Shown: positions 24,502 through 32,891 of the stretch, one piece after another
Position numbering within the stretch: the stretch's first letter is position 1
How the letters are laid out: each line of letters starts with the position of its first letter
From: a candidate division KSB1 bacterium
Lineage (GTDB): Bacteria; Zhuqueibacterota; Zhuqueibacteria; Zhuqueibacterales; Zhuqueibacteraceae
Length of the DNA stretch: 64,000 bases
Direction: 5' to 3'
Assembly: GCA_034506175.1 (NCBI GenBank)
Contig: JAPDQB010000025.1
Span: forward strand, 1 to 64,000
Made by a program: the position numbers and the translations under genes
The notes under the pieces: model-generated
Told to the model about the DNA's origin: nothing
The model's database searches: none
The model's input: only the letters and a program-made list of their open reading frames with translations

Positions 24502-26379
24502 CTACGACGATTTATTCTTCGCCGCCAATTCCCGCGCCCGCCGGCGCGCCTCTTCCAAAAACAAGCTCTGCGGATACTCTTTCAACAGTTGCTCGAACAG
24601 CGATTGCGCCTGCCGCAAATCGCGCAAGCCGGTTTGATGAACTTCAGCAAGCCGGAACAGCGCGCGGTCGCCGACGACGCTTCCCGGATATTGGCTGAGA
24701 ATGGCGCGAAACCGCGCAATGGCCAAATCATATTGCTGCTGCCCGTCATACAAATTGCCCAACGCGAACAGCGCTTGCGGCAAGATGGCGGCGTTTGGAA
24801 AGCGTTTGGCCAGGTTTTCCAGCGTATCGATGGCGGCAAACGGCTTGTTTTGAACATGCGCATATTCGGCACGGGCATAACTCAACAGCGCACCGGCGGA
24901 ATCCGCGAGATTGACATCGAGCAGCAGCAGTAACTCGAGGGCGTCATTCACCATGCTTTCGCCTGCATTTTCACCGCGCGGCGAGTTGACGATGGCCTCC
25001 AGCAAATTTTTCGTCTCGCTGAACCGGCCGCCATAAAACGCCAGCCGTGCCAGGCGATGATTCACCTTGTCTTCGACAAGCTGATCGTTGCGCCCCATTT
25101 GCCGCGCTTTCTCATACCACGAAACCGCCTGCCGCTCGTCGCCAAGCGCCAGATAACAATCACCGAGGCGGAACAGCGCTTCGAGATGCTCGCTGCCGGC
25201 GATTGGCGCGAAGCGTTCGTTGATTTGCTGATAGATCGCAATCGCATTTTTGACGTCATGCAAATGCTCGAAAAGAATTTCACCCTGCGCCAGCAAGCCG
25301 CGCAACGCCCACGGATTGCGGTTGCCCGCAGCTTTCTCGATCACAGCGGCGAACGCGGTTTGCGCCTCGGCGTATTTGCCCTGCCCCTGCAAGCTTTGCC
25401 CCAGCCCAAATTGCGCCGGCAGCCAATAAGGTGAATTCGGCAGATCGCGCGTGATCATCAAGTAAGCCTGTTCGGCAAACGAAAACGCGCCGGCACTGCG
25501 CGCCTGCTCGGCGAAATTAAAAATCTCGCCACCAACGTTGGCTTTATCCGCGGCGGTGCTGAGGCGCTCGAGAGCTTGATACGCTTGCAAGGCGCGGCCA
25601 TATTCGCGGCCTTGCATGAAGATCCCCGCCAGCAAACGATGCAGCGATGATTGCTGCGAAGATTGCGGCAGCGCCTGCTCGATGGCGCGGGCGACGGCTT
25701 CCAGATTTTTCTCGTCATCGCGCGTCATCTCCAGCGTTTTGCTCTGCACGAATGGAAATTGGCGGGGATTGGCTTCGAGAAAGCGCAGATACTCGGCCGT
25801 GGCCGCCGCGTAATTCACCCGCAGCGTGTAAAGATTGGCCAGCTCCAGCATGAACAGCGAGGAATTGCGCAAGTGCTGTCGCGCTTGCAAATAAATCTGC
25901 ATCGCCTCATCGTAAGCGCGGTTTTCGATCAGCGCATTGGCCACCGCCGCATAAGTTCCCGGCTGCGGATGTTTTTGCAACAGTTCTTTCCACAACGCCA
26001 GCGCCCGCGGCGCCTGCCCGCGCTTGAAATCAATGTCGCCCAAATCGACGCGCGCGTTGATGTCCTCGATTACTTCCAAACGGCGATTGATGGCGATCAC
26101 CAGCTCGTCGAAGCGGCGCAATTGCAGCAACATGCGCTTGAGGCTGTAATAATAACTGCCGTTGCGCGGGTCGCTGTTAAAAAGCGCGGCGTAAACATCG
26201 GCCGCGCGTTCGTATTGGCCCAGCCGTTCCAAATCCTGCGCCAGCCGCAGTTGCGCCGCGTTTGGCTGCGGCGTTTGGCCGAATCCATTTACCGCCAGCA
26301 GCAAAGTCAATACACAAAAACTGAAAATAAAATTACGTTTCACGCTTTTCTGTTTACTTGTTTCCGTTTTCCGCTTCAT
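24502..26379 (-). CDS. Secreted tetratricopeptide-repeat protein
   Basis: 625 residues: a basic N-terminus, signal peptide (FIFSFCVLTLLLAVNGFGQ), then TPR-like repeats over nearly the whole length, e.g. AQDLERLGQYERAADVYAAL, ALFRLGDCYLALGDERQAVS, ALFALGNLYDGQQQYDLAIA and ALFRLAEVHQTGLRDLRQAQ. Likely a periplasmic scaffold. Its start overlaps the DUF4175 gene stop as ATGA, so the two are translationally coupled and probably act together. Confidence 0.88.
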   Translation of the reverse strand: MKRKTETSKQKSVKRNFIFSFCVLTLLLAVNGFGQTPQPNAAQLRLAQDLERLGQYERAADVYAALFNSDPRNGSYYYSLKRMLLQLRRFDELVIAINRRLEVIEDINARVDLGDIDFKRGQAPRALALWKELLQKHPQPGTYAAVANALIENRAYDEAMQIYLQARQHLRNSSLFMLELANLYTLRVNYAAATAEYLRFLEANPRQFPFVQSKTLEMTRDDEKNLEAVARAIEQALPQSSQQSSLHRLLAGIFMQGREYGRALQAYQALERLSTAADKANVGGEIFNFAEQARSAGAFSFAEQAYLMITRDLPNSPYWLPAQFGLGQSLQGQGKYAEAQTAFAAVIEKAAGNRNPWALRGLLAQGEILFEHLHDVKNAIAIYQQINERFAPIAGSEHLEALFRLGDCYLALGDERQAVSWYEKARQMGRNDQLVEDKVNHRLARLAFYGGRFSETKNLLEAIVNSPRGENAGESMVNDALELLLLLDVNLADSAGALLSYARAEYAHVQNKPFAAIDTLENLAKRFPNAAILPQALFALGNLYDGQQQYDLAIARFRAILSQYPGSVVGDRALFRLAEVHQTGLRDLRQAQSLFEQLLKEYPQSLFLEEARRRARELAAKNKSS

Positions 26380-29300
26380 CGCCGCACTTTCTCGTCGCTT
26401 TTCTGTTGCGTTTTCGTCAAGGCGTCGAAATAACGCTGGATTAAATCTTTGTAATCACGCGTATAATTCTCACGCAGGGCGCGCATGAGATCTTCGTACA
26501 GCCGGCTTTTCTTTTCGCCAAGATCAGCCGGCAAGCGGCCCGGATCGACGGCGCGATAATTTTTGCCGGTTTGCGCCTGGCGCTCTTTGCTGAGGTCGCG
26601 CTCGCGCATCGAGCGCTGTGCATCGAGCAAACGCGAAAGAATTTGTTGCTGCCGCTCGATCGTTTGGCGGTCGGCACGATTCTGCTGCAACGCTTTCACC
26701 ACCTCTTCCATGTCCTTCGCGGTTTGATCGAGCCGGCCGAGAATCTCGCCGCGCTGGCCAAATTCCTGCATGAGCTGTTCCAGACTTTTTTTCACCGCGG
26801 CCTGCTCAGCGGCCAAACGCGCCATCGCCGCCTGCCGCTGCATCGCCTCCATGCCCTGCTCGCCGAGGCCCTGCGTTTCCTGATTGATGCCCTGCTGCTT
26901 TCCGGAAAGCCCCATCATGCGCTGCATGAATTGCTCGAAGCCCATCGCCATCGACATGCCGGCGCCCTGCTGCATGGATTGCCGCAACCCGGCGACGGCC
27001 TGATCGAGCGCCTGCATCGCCTGGCCCTGCCGCTCGGCAGCGCTCTGGCCGTTGCGCTGCTCCAGCTCATTGCGCGCCGCTTGCATCTCGTTCATCGCCT
27101 TGCCCATCGCCCGCGCGATGTCCGGCGTTACGGCGAAACTTTTTTGCGAAAGCTGAAAAAGTTGCTCGCCGGCGCGCTGCAAGCCCGAGATCAATTCCTG
27201 CTGGCGATCCGCCGCTTGATTCAATTGCGGCGAGCTCGAGCTCATGCCGGCGGATTGCTTGAGCAATTGTTCCTGCTGCTTCGAAAGCTGCACCAGATCG
27301 CTCGAGCTGCGCTGCAAGGCCTGCATGACTTCACGGCGGTTGCTGTCGCGCATTTCTTTTTGCGCGCCTAGCAATGCCTGCTGCATTTGTTGCAGCGTGC
27401 CGGCGATGCGCTGCCCGCTCTGCTGCGCCTGCGACATGTTGCCCTGCTGCATCCTGTTCGCCATCTGCTGCATCTCGCCGGCGAGATCGGGCGAATTCAT
27501 CATCTGCGCCGCGCTCTCGATTTTTTCCGCCGGCCCGTGCTGCTGCAATTGTTGCATCAATTTATTCAAATCACCCAGCGCTTTTTCGAGCGACTGCGCG
27601 TCCTGCTTCATCCCGGTTTCTTTTTCGGCCAGTTCTTCGCGCTTCTCAGGCGAGGGATTCCTGGCTGCTTCCTGATTGACCTCTTGCTGGCGTTGCAGCA
27701 AATCTTCCGTCTTTTTGATCGCCTCGTCCAATTGTTGCTCGGCTCGCACCTGTTTCAGCAAATTGATCGTGCGCTCCAGACTTTTCAAAAACTCTTCTTG
27801 GGAAAATTGAAAATTTTTCATCGCCTCCTGCAGTTTCTCCGGATCGAGATTCTGCATGGCTTTCTGCATTTCTTCCAGCGCTTTTTGCAGCTCCGGCGAC
27901 TTCATTTCCTGCAAAAGCTTTTGCAGCTCCATGTACTTTTCCAATGTCTGCGCGCTGAGCAGGTCGTTGCGCTCCATCGTGTCGATCATTTCCTGCAGCT
28001 TCTCTTGAAGCTGCCGCACCTGCTCCTGCATCTTTTGCGTCGCGCCGGCGGTTTCCGCGAGTTTTTGTTTTTGTTCCCAATTGAGATGGGGATCTTTTTT
28101 CATTTCCTGCGCCAGCTTGTCGATTTCCTCTTTCGTCTTTTTGGCCTGTTCGTACATCCCCTGCAAATCCTGCGAGGCCTCCTCCTGCGCGCTGGCGATT
28201 TCCTGATACATTTCATAGATCGACGGAAAACGCAGATGAAACGTCTGGCTGCGGCCGGATTTCGGACCGGAGATCACGTCGTTGTCAAAAACTTCGGCGT
28301 AATAACGCACCACGTCTTCCGGCAAAAGATTCAGCGGCGACAAATCCCAAATCGGTTGCTCGCGAAAGGCGCGGCTGTTCTTATTCGAAATCGATACTGC
28401 CATCGCGCTGCGCTTGCCTTCTGCCGCGCCGCCTTCGAGAATTTCGTAAACGATCTGCAACTTGGAGAAGCCGTAATCATCTTCGCCTTCGATCACCAGC
28501 GGCATGCGCATGCTCTCATCCAGATCGGCGTCGCGCCCCGGAAACGTGAGCTGCACCGCCGGCGCTTGATCGGTTTCCAACTCGAGGCGATACTGAATCG
28601 CATCCGCGTTCGCCAAACCTTTTTGATCTTTCAACGCGATTTGATACGTGCCCTGGCGCCGCACGATGAATTCGCCGCGAAAATCATCGCCAGCGGCAGC
28701 CAGCGGCATTACCTCGCCGTAACTAAAAACGAGACTGGCGTTTTCAATCGGTTTGTTCGGCGTCACGCGCACCGAAACCGTCGAGCCGGGCAGCGCCAAA
28801 ATATCGCCGACGTTTTCGTCAAGCTCCAACGGCTGGCGTCCGGTGTAAGTGGGAAATTTCACCGTCACGCGCAGCGAGCGCGCCATCGGCGGCTCGATGA
28901 CGTTGACATTGTACCAGCGGCTGTTGCCGCCGTCGAGATGAATGCGATACACCAGCGGCTCACGGATATTTTCCAACGTATGCACAAACTGCGACACCGC
29001 GCCGGAGGCGGCGCGCGCCATTGCTGCTTGTTCGGTGACGCGGCCGTCGGTCTGCCGCCACTCGAGCTGCGCTGTTTCCGCCCCCAGACGGTTCATCCGT
29101 GCGACAACGCGCAAGCTTTGGCCTTTGATGATTTCGGCGTCGCCCGGCTGCACCTCGAACTGCAACGCCAGCGCCTTCGGCGTGCGATACGGCGCGAACA
29201 AAATCGCCGCGCCCTGCGCCATGAAATTCGGCGCCACGGCCCAAACCGCAACGGCGATGATGATTGCCAACACCGCCGCGGTCAAACGCCGTTTCGGCGT

Positions 29301-29774
29301 GGCCCGGTCGATGATGTGGGAAAAAATAATCGGCTCGACGGTTTGATAGGCTTCGTGCAACGCCACGACCGCCAATTGCCGCGTGATCGCGCCGTTTTGG
29401 CTGTCTGGCGCAGTTTCATGAAACACTTGCAGCGCATTGGCAAACCGATCCTTGACCTCCGGCTGCGAACGGCCAACGCGCAAAGCCAGATCGATTTCAG
29501 AAGGAAAATTGGGGCGGAGAAGCCACGACAGCGGTGATTGCAAAACAAATCGCCACATTAAAAAAAGAAAAGCGAGCAGGCCAAACCCTGAGAGCAGCCA
29601 GCGCATGCCGGAACTCGGCGCGGCAAAATTCGCCAGCATCGGCAAAACGATGCCCAATGCCGCGGCCAGTATTAAAAAAATTCCGAACGCAGCCAGCCAA
29701 TTATGCAAGCGATCTTGGCGGCGCAATTGGCGCAGGCGGGAGAGGAGTTGTTCGTAGATTTGTTCGGGAGACAT
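26376..29774 (-). CDS. DUF4175-family large membrane protein with Gln-rich coiled coil
   Basis: 1132 residues. Residues ~20-80 hold two TM helices (WLAAFGIFLILAAALGIVL; LLSGFGLLAFLFLMW) and ~165-190 a third (AVLAIIIAVAVWAVAPNFM). Then come beta-sandwich-like periplasmic domains (~200-530), followed by a ~550-residue Met/Gln/Glu-rich coiled coil (repeats like KLQEAMKNFQFSQEEFLKSL and MSQAQQSGQRIAGTLQQMQQ). The arrangement matches DUF4175 proteins of FCB/Gemmatimonadota-type bacteria, whose function is not known. It is coupled by ATGA to a secreted TPR protein and lies close to a DUF4159 gene. A role in envelope integrity or surface organisation is inference. Confidence 0.85.
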   Translation of the reverse strand: MSPEQIYEQLLSRLRQLRRQDRLHNWLAAFGIFLILAAALGIVLPMLANFAAPSSGMRWLLSGFGLLAFLFLMWRFVLQSPLSWLLRPNFPSEIDLALRVGRSQPEVKDRFANALQVFHETAPDSQNGAITRQLAVVALHEAYQTVEPIIFSHIIDRATPKRRLTAAVLAIIIAVAVWAVAPNFMAQGAAILFAPYRTPKALALQFEVQPGDAEIIKGQSLRVVARMNRLGAETAQLEWRQTDGRVTEQAAMARAASGAVSQFVHTLENIREPLVYRIHLDGGNSRWYNVNVIEPPMARSLRVTVKFPTYTGRQPLELDENVGDILALPGSTVSVRVTPNKPIENASLVFSYGEVMPLAAAGDDFRGEFIVRRQGTYQIALKDQKGLANADAIQYRLELETDQAPAVQLTFPGRDADLDESMRMPLVIEGEDDYGFSKLQIVYEILEGGAAEGKRSAMAVSISNKNSRAFREQPIWDLSPLNLLPEDVVRYYAEVFDNDVISGPKSGRSQTFHLRFPSIYEMYQEIASAQEEASQDLQGMYEQAKKTKEEIDKLAQEMKKDPHLNWEQKQKLAETAGATQKMQEQVRQLQEKLQEMIDTMERNDLLSAQTLEKYMELQKLLQEMKSPELQKALEEMQKAMQNLDPEKLQEAMKNFQFSQEEFLKSLERTINLLKQVRAEQQLDEAIKKTEDLLQRQQEVNQEAARNPSPEKREELAEKETGMKQDAQSLEKALGDLNKLMQQLQQHGPAEKIESAAQMMNSPDLAGEMQQMANRMQQGNMSQAQQSGQRIAGTLQQMQQALLGAQKEMRDSNRREVMQALQRSSSDLVQLSKQQEQLLKQSAGMSSSSPQLNQAADRQQELISGLQRAGEQLFQLSQKSFAVTPDIARAMGKAMNEMQAARNELEQRNGQSAAERQGQAMQALDQAVAGLRQSMQQGAGMSMAMGFEQFMQRMMGLSGKQQGINQETQGLGEQGMEAMQRQAAMARLAAEQAAVKKSLEQLMQEFGQRGEILGRLDQTAKDMEEVVKALQQNRADRQTIERQQQILSRLLDAQRSMRERDLSKERQAQTGKNYRAVDPGRLPADLGEKKSRLYEDLMRALRENYTRDYKDLIQRYFDALTKTQQKSDEKVRR

Positions 29775-29789
29775 TTTTATTTGCGCTTT

Positions 29790-30155
29790 TTAATATTCCT
29801 CCAACACCCATTCGCCGCCATGCGCCGGATTGCCGATCAGTTTTTCATTTCTGGTGTCGATCACCCAATCCATGCTCTGCAAGGGAATTTGGCCTAATAA
29901 ATTCGGGCAATCTTCCGGAAGCTCCGAAACGTAAACCACGGCATAGCGATCACGCAGATAAATCTTCACGGGTGAGTAAAACGTTCTGGTTACAGTGCCG
30001 TTTGATCTTCGCACAGTTTTCTGTTCGCCGGGAGTAAGCTGCAATTCTTCGATCAAACTCTTGCGAAGACAAAGAAACGTTGCACCGGTGTCAACGAGGA
30101 CTTCCGTCTCAATGCTACGAACTTGATCAGGCGTGATAAATCCCTTTTTTGCCAA
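29790..30155 (-). CDS. Retropepsin-like aspartic protease, start displaced
   Basis: 121 residues from a TTG at 30155. Catalytic motif VLVDTGATFLCL and a second hydrophobic Gly segment (CPNLLGQIPLQSMDWVIDT) fit clan AA single-lobe proteases, which act as dimers. The frame extends upstream as GKIVETIKIVNLEDESLA up to a TAA, but the only nearby ATG (30209) is one base out of frame. A one-base loss just after the ATG would explain this. Expression may use TTG/ATT, or the gene may be dead. Confidence 0.7.
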   Translation of the reverse strand: MAKKGFITPDQVRSIETEVLVDTGATFLCLRKSLIEELQLTPGEQKTVRRSNGTVTRTFYSPVKIYLRDRYAVVYVSELPEDCPNLLGQIPLQSMDWVIDTRNEKLIGNPAHGGEWVLEEY

Positions 30156-30250
30156 AGATTCATCTTCAAGGTTAACGATTTTAATCGTCTCAACAATTTT
30201 CCCATCTTACACCTCGTATAGTTAATATTGAGCAACCTGCAACCAGCGGC

Positions 30251-30934
30251 CTACTGTGCCAACGCAAACACGACGATATTCGTTCCCATTTTGAGCGCTT
30301 CTTCGCGTTTCTCGGGCGGGTCGTTGTGAACATCGGGGTCGGCCCAGCCGTCGGAGATGTTGGTTTCCCACGTGTAGTAGGCGATCATGCGGCCTTCGTG
30401 GAACAGACCAAACGCTTTCGGCGGGCGGCCGTCGTGCTCGTGGGTTTTTGGCACGCCGTTGGGAAAATCAAAATGGCAATGATAAATCGGATGATTGAAC
30501 GGAATCTCCACCCACTGCTTGTCTGGAAAAACCTTTTTCATCTCGTCGCGAAAAAATTTATCCATGCCGTAATCGTCATCCGCATACAAAAAACCGCCAC
30601 CGAGCAGATACTCGCGCAAGCGCCGCGCTTCTTCCGGCGAAAACGTGATGCGGCCGTGTCCGGTGATGAAAACCATCGGATAGGCAAACAGCGCCTCGTC
30701 CATCAATTGCACGTGCTGTTCGTCATTTGCCAAATTCATCGTCGTGTGCTGCCGCATGAACTTGAGCAAATTCGGAATCGCCGAGGGATCGTTGTACCAA
30801 TCCCCGCCGCCATGATATTTGACGCGGGCGATGGTGAAGGCGCTGGAGGTTTGCTCCTGGCTTGAAGCGGTGATTGTCATGGTGGTTACTAAAATCCAAA
30901 GCGGCAAAAAAAATGGAACTCTACTTTGACTCAT
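30251..30934 (-). CDS. DUF4159-domain secreted protein
   Basis: 227 residues from ATG 30934, signal peptide (VPFFLPLWILVTTMTITASS). DUF4159 hallmarks: ARVKYHGGGDWYNDPSAIPN, FVFITGHG-like MVFITGHGRITFSPEEARRL, LLGGGFLYADDDYGMDKFF, and the end TNIVVFALAQ. The fold is ThuA/GATase-like. In many bacteria DUF4159 proteins accompany MoxR/BatA or DUF4175 genes; here DUF4175 and TPR genes lie just downstream. A longer frame to 31042 has no ribosome site. Confidence 0.85.
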   Translation of the reverse strand: MSQSRVPFFLPLWILVTTMTITASSQEQTSSAFTIARVKYHGGGDWYNDPSAIPNLLKFMRQHTTMNLANDEQHVQLMDEALFAYPMVFITGHGRITFSPEEARRLREYLLGGGFLYADDDYGMDKFFRDEMKKVFPDKQWVEIPFNHPIYHCHFDFPNGVPKTHEHDGRPPKAFGLFHEGRMIAYYTWETNISDGWADPDVHNDPPEKREEALKMGTNIVVFALAQ

Positions 30935-31194
30935 GAAGGTGGGGGTAAAAGTTATCCATTTTCGTAACGAATAATACGGAACGGAATCATGCAAGAACTT
31001 ATTATTGGCAATTCGTACACCTTTGAAAAGCTTTCGAATCACTTACAGACTGGCCTTGCTGCGGCAAGCGATGGCGGCTGCTAAGACAAAGTTTACCTAC
31101 ACTGTACCCAGTTTACGAACTTTTTTCGTATTTAAGCAATCAAATTTTTGAGATTTTTGTGTGGGGAGAGAGTTTTACACATTGATCAAAAGCT

Positions 31195-31240
31195 CACACA
31201 GATAAATATTGGCGCTCATTCGCGTTTATTGGCGGTTAAA
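31195..31240. repeat. Possible dispersed intergenic repeat
   Basis: A stretch with internal near-duplication (ATTGGCGCTCATTCGCG and TTATTGGCGG) in the gap between the DUF4159 gene and the two-TM protein gene. It resembles word-like intergenic repeats common in large uncultured genomes. Only one copy is visible here. Confidence 0.3.
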
Positions 31241-31263
31241 GAATTTTCACCAAACGCAAAAAC

Positions 31264-31434
31264 CTAAATCCTTCTCCGCATCCAAACCGGCGCGGTTAAA
31301 AACCACAACACCGCGCCGGCCAGCATGAGGTTGGCGTGTGTTTGCCAGGAGATTTGATTCAGAAAAACGAAAAAGGCCGGCAAGACGGTTGCGGCAAGAC
31401 CCAAAAATGAGAGGAGTTTCGTGATCGTTTTCAT
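31264..31434 (-). CDS. 56-residue two-TM protein coupled to the NCS1 permease
   Basis: Starts at ATG 31434, overlapping the permease TGA (31431-31433) as ATGA. Sequence: MKTITKLLSFLGLAATVLPA, a hydrophobic hairpin (second helix LMLAGAVLWFLTAPVW) and a basic end (MRRRI). Tight coupling and positive-inside ends suggest a real small membrane protein, perhaps a permease accessory subunit. No family recognised. Confidence 0.65.
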   Translation of the reverse strand: MKTITKLLSFLGLAATVLPAFFVFLNQISWQTHANLMLAGAVLWFLTAPVWMRRRI

Positions 31435-32789
31435 GTCCGGCTCCGTTTCTGCTGCATGTAACTCAACATGACAAAAAGCGCCACGGCGATGAACCAACCG
31501 GGAAGACCTTTGAAGAAAATTTCCATGGGAAGCAAATAGCAGGCAGAAAGTGTCAGCCCCCACGTTAATGCCGCCGGCCAGCTCAACGGCACATTTTTCC
31601 ATTCGGCAAAATTGCTTTTCAAGCCGAGCCTGGGGAGCAGCCAGAAATCCGTCCAGATCACCGCGCCCATGGGCATCAGGATGAGGCCGTAGAGCGCGAC
31701 GAAATCGAGCAGCTTCATCATCAGCGCCGGAAACACCGCGGCGAGGGTGGTGACAACGCCGGCGGCCAGCGTCACTTTCCAACGTTTCCAATCCGGGGTC
31801 ACGGTTTGCAAGGCGAGACCGGCGCGATAAAGCGTCGGATTCGCCGTTGTCCAGCTCGCGAGCACGACGCACATCGCGCCGGCGATTCCCGCGCCGAGGT
31901 ACGCAATGGGGCCGGGGGCAACTTCGCCCAACGCGGCGGCGCACAAAATCCCGGAGGCAATCCACGCGACGAAGTGGCCGAGATACATGCCGAAGGCACT
32001 GAAGAAACCGTATGGCCATTTCCGCGCGTAGCGCAGCAGCGTCATGTCCGACATGCCGAGGTGCATGGCCATGTTGCAGAACCAGGCGAAAAACAGGACG
32101 TGCCAGAAGGTGAATTTGGCTTGCCCGGCGAGCGGGACACCCGTCCAAATTTTTTCGTTCGCGACTTTCCAAAAATCGCTGAGCGACGTGACGCCCAGTT
32201 TTGGCAACACCGCCACTGCCGCTGCAACAAAAACCAAAAACATCCACGGCGCGGCGATTTCCGAAAACCGCGCCAGCTTTTCAAAGCCGAGAATGGCGAG
32301 TGTGGTGACAGCGGCGCCGACGGCGAGCACGACCACAATCCATTCGAGGCTGTTGGGGTAGAGATCGTTCAACGTCGGCATTTTCATATTGAAAGGGAGG
32401 CCAACCGCGGTTGCGGCGACGGAAATCATCGCGCCGGCAAGAAAGCAAAACATCAGCGCATTGATCAGGTTGTAGGCGAACAAAACCTGCGGGCCGGTGA
32501 TTTTGCGCAGTTGCCAATAAAGATTCAAGCGGGTTTTGACGGCGATGGGCGCAGTGATGAACGCCCAACTGAGCACAGCGAGAAAATTGCCAAGCAGAAG
32601 TCCGGCGAATAAATCTCCGGCGGCCACGCCGTGGGCAACGAACAACGGCCCGATGACGAACTCGGTGCCGGCCACGTGCTCGCCGGCATAGACGCCGATG
32701 AAGCTTCCAGCGCCTTGCAATTTATTTTCCGGCACCGGCTCGCGGTCGAACTCGTACAGCGCATCGAGACGTTCGGTGATGGTGCTCAT
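31431..32789 (-). CDS. NCS1-family nucleobase:cation symporter (cytosine permease-like)
   Basis: 452 residues from ATG 32789, about 12 TM segments. GSFIGVYAGEHVAGTEFVIG near the N-terminus and later GFEKLARFSEIAAPWMFLVF and MSDMTLLRYARKWPYGFFSA are typical of cytosine/purine permeases of the APC fold, which import nucleobases or related compounds with Na+ or H+. Substrate not predictable. The stop overlaps the start of a 56-residue membrane protein. The next gene upstream is an oxidoreductase, not a nucleobase enzyme. Confidence 0.82.
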   Translation of the reverse strand: MSTITERLDALYEFDREPVPENKLQGAGSFIGVYAGEHVAGTEFVIGPLFVAHGVAAGDLFAGLLLGNFLAVLSWAFITAPIAVKTRLNLYWQLRKITGPQVLFAYNLINALMFCFLAGAMISVAATAVGLPFNMKMPTLNDLYPNSLEWIVVVLAVGAAVTTLAILGFEKLARFSEIAAPWMFLVFVAAAVAVLPKLGVTSLSDFWKVANEKIWTGVPLAGQAKFTFWHVLFFAWFCNMAMHLGMSDMTLLRYARKWPYGFFSAFGMYLGHFVAWIASGILCAAALGEVAPGPIAYLGAGIAGAMCVVLASWTTANPTLYRAGLALQTVTPDWKRWKVTLAAGVVTTLAAVFPALMMKLLDFVALYGLILMPMGAVIWTDFWLLPRLGLKSNFAEWKNVPLSWPAALTWGLTLSACYLLPMEIFFKGLPGWFIAVALFVMLSYMQQKRSRT

Positions 32790-32891
32790 GCTATTCAAGC
32801 CCTTTCAGAACGACAAAATAATTAAAAACTTTGGGGCAATTATTTTGTCTTGATTTCGCTGCGTGCGTGAACACCTGCTGAAGAGTTACAC

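Noticed and set aside
27387..29537. A 716-codon open frame on the plus strand opposite the DUF4175 gene
   Set aside because: It is antisense to a protein with clear TM, beta and coiled-coil layout. Its Leu/Arg/His-rich composition is what the complement of Gln/Glu-rich codons gives, and it has no domain or ribosome site.
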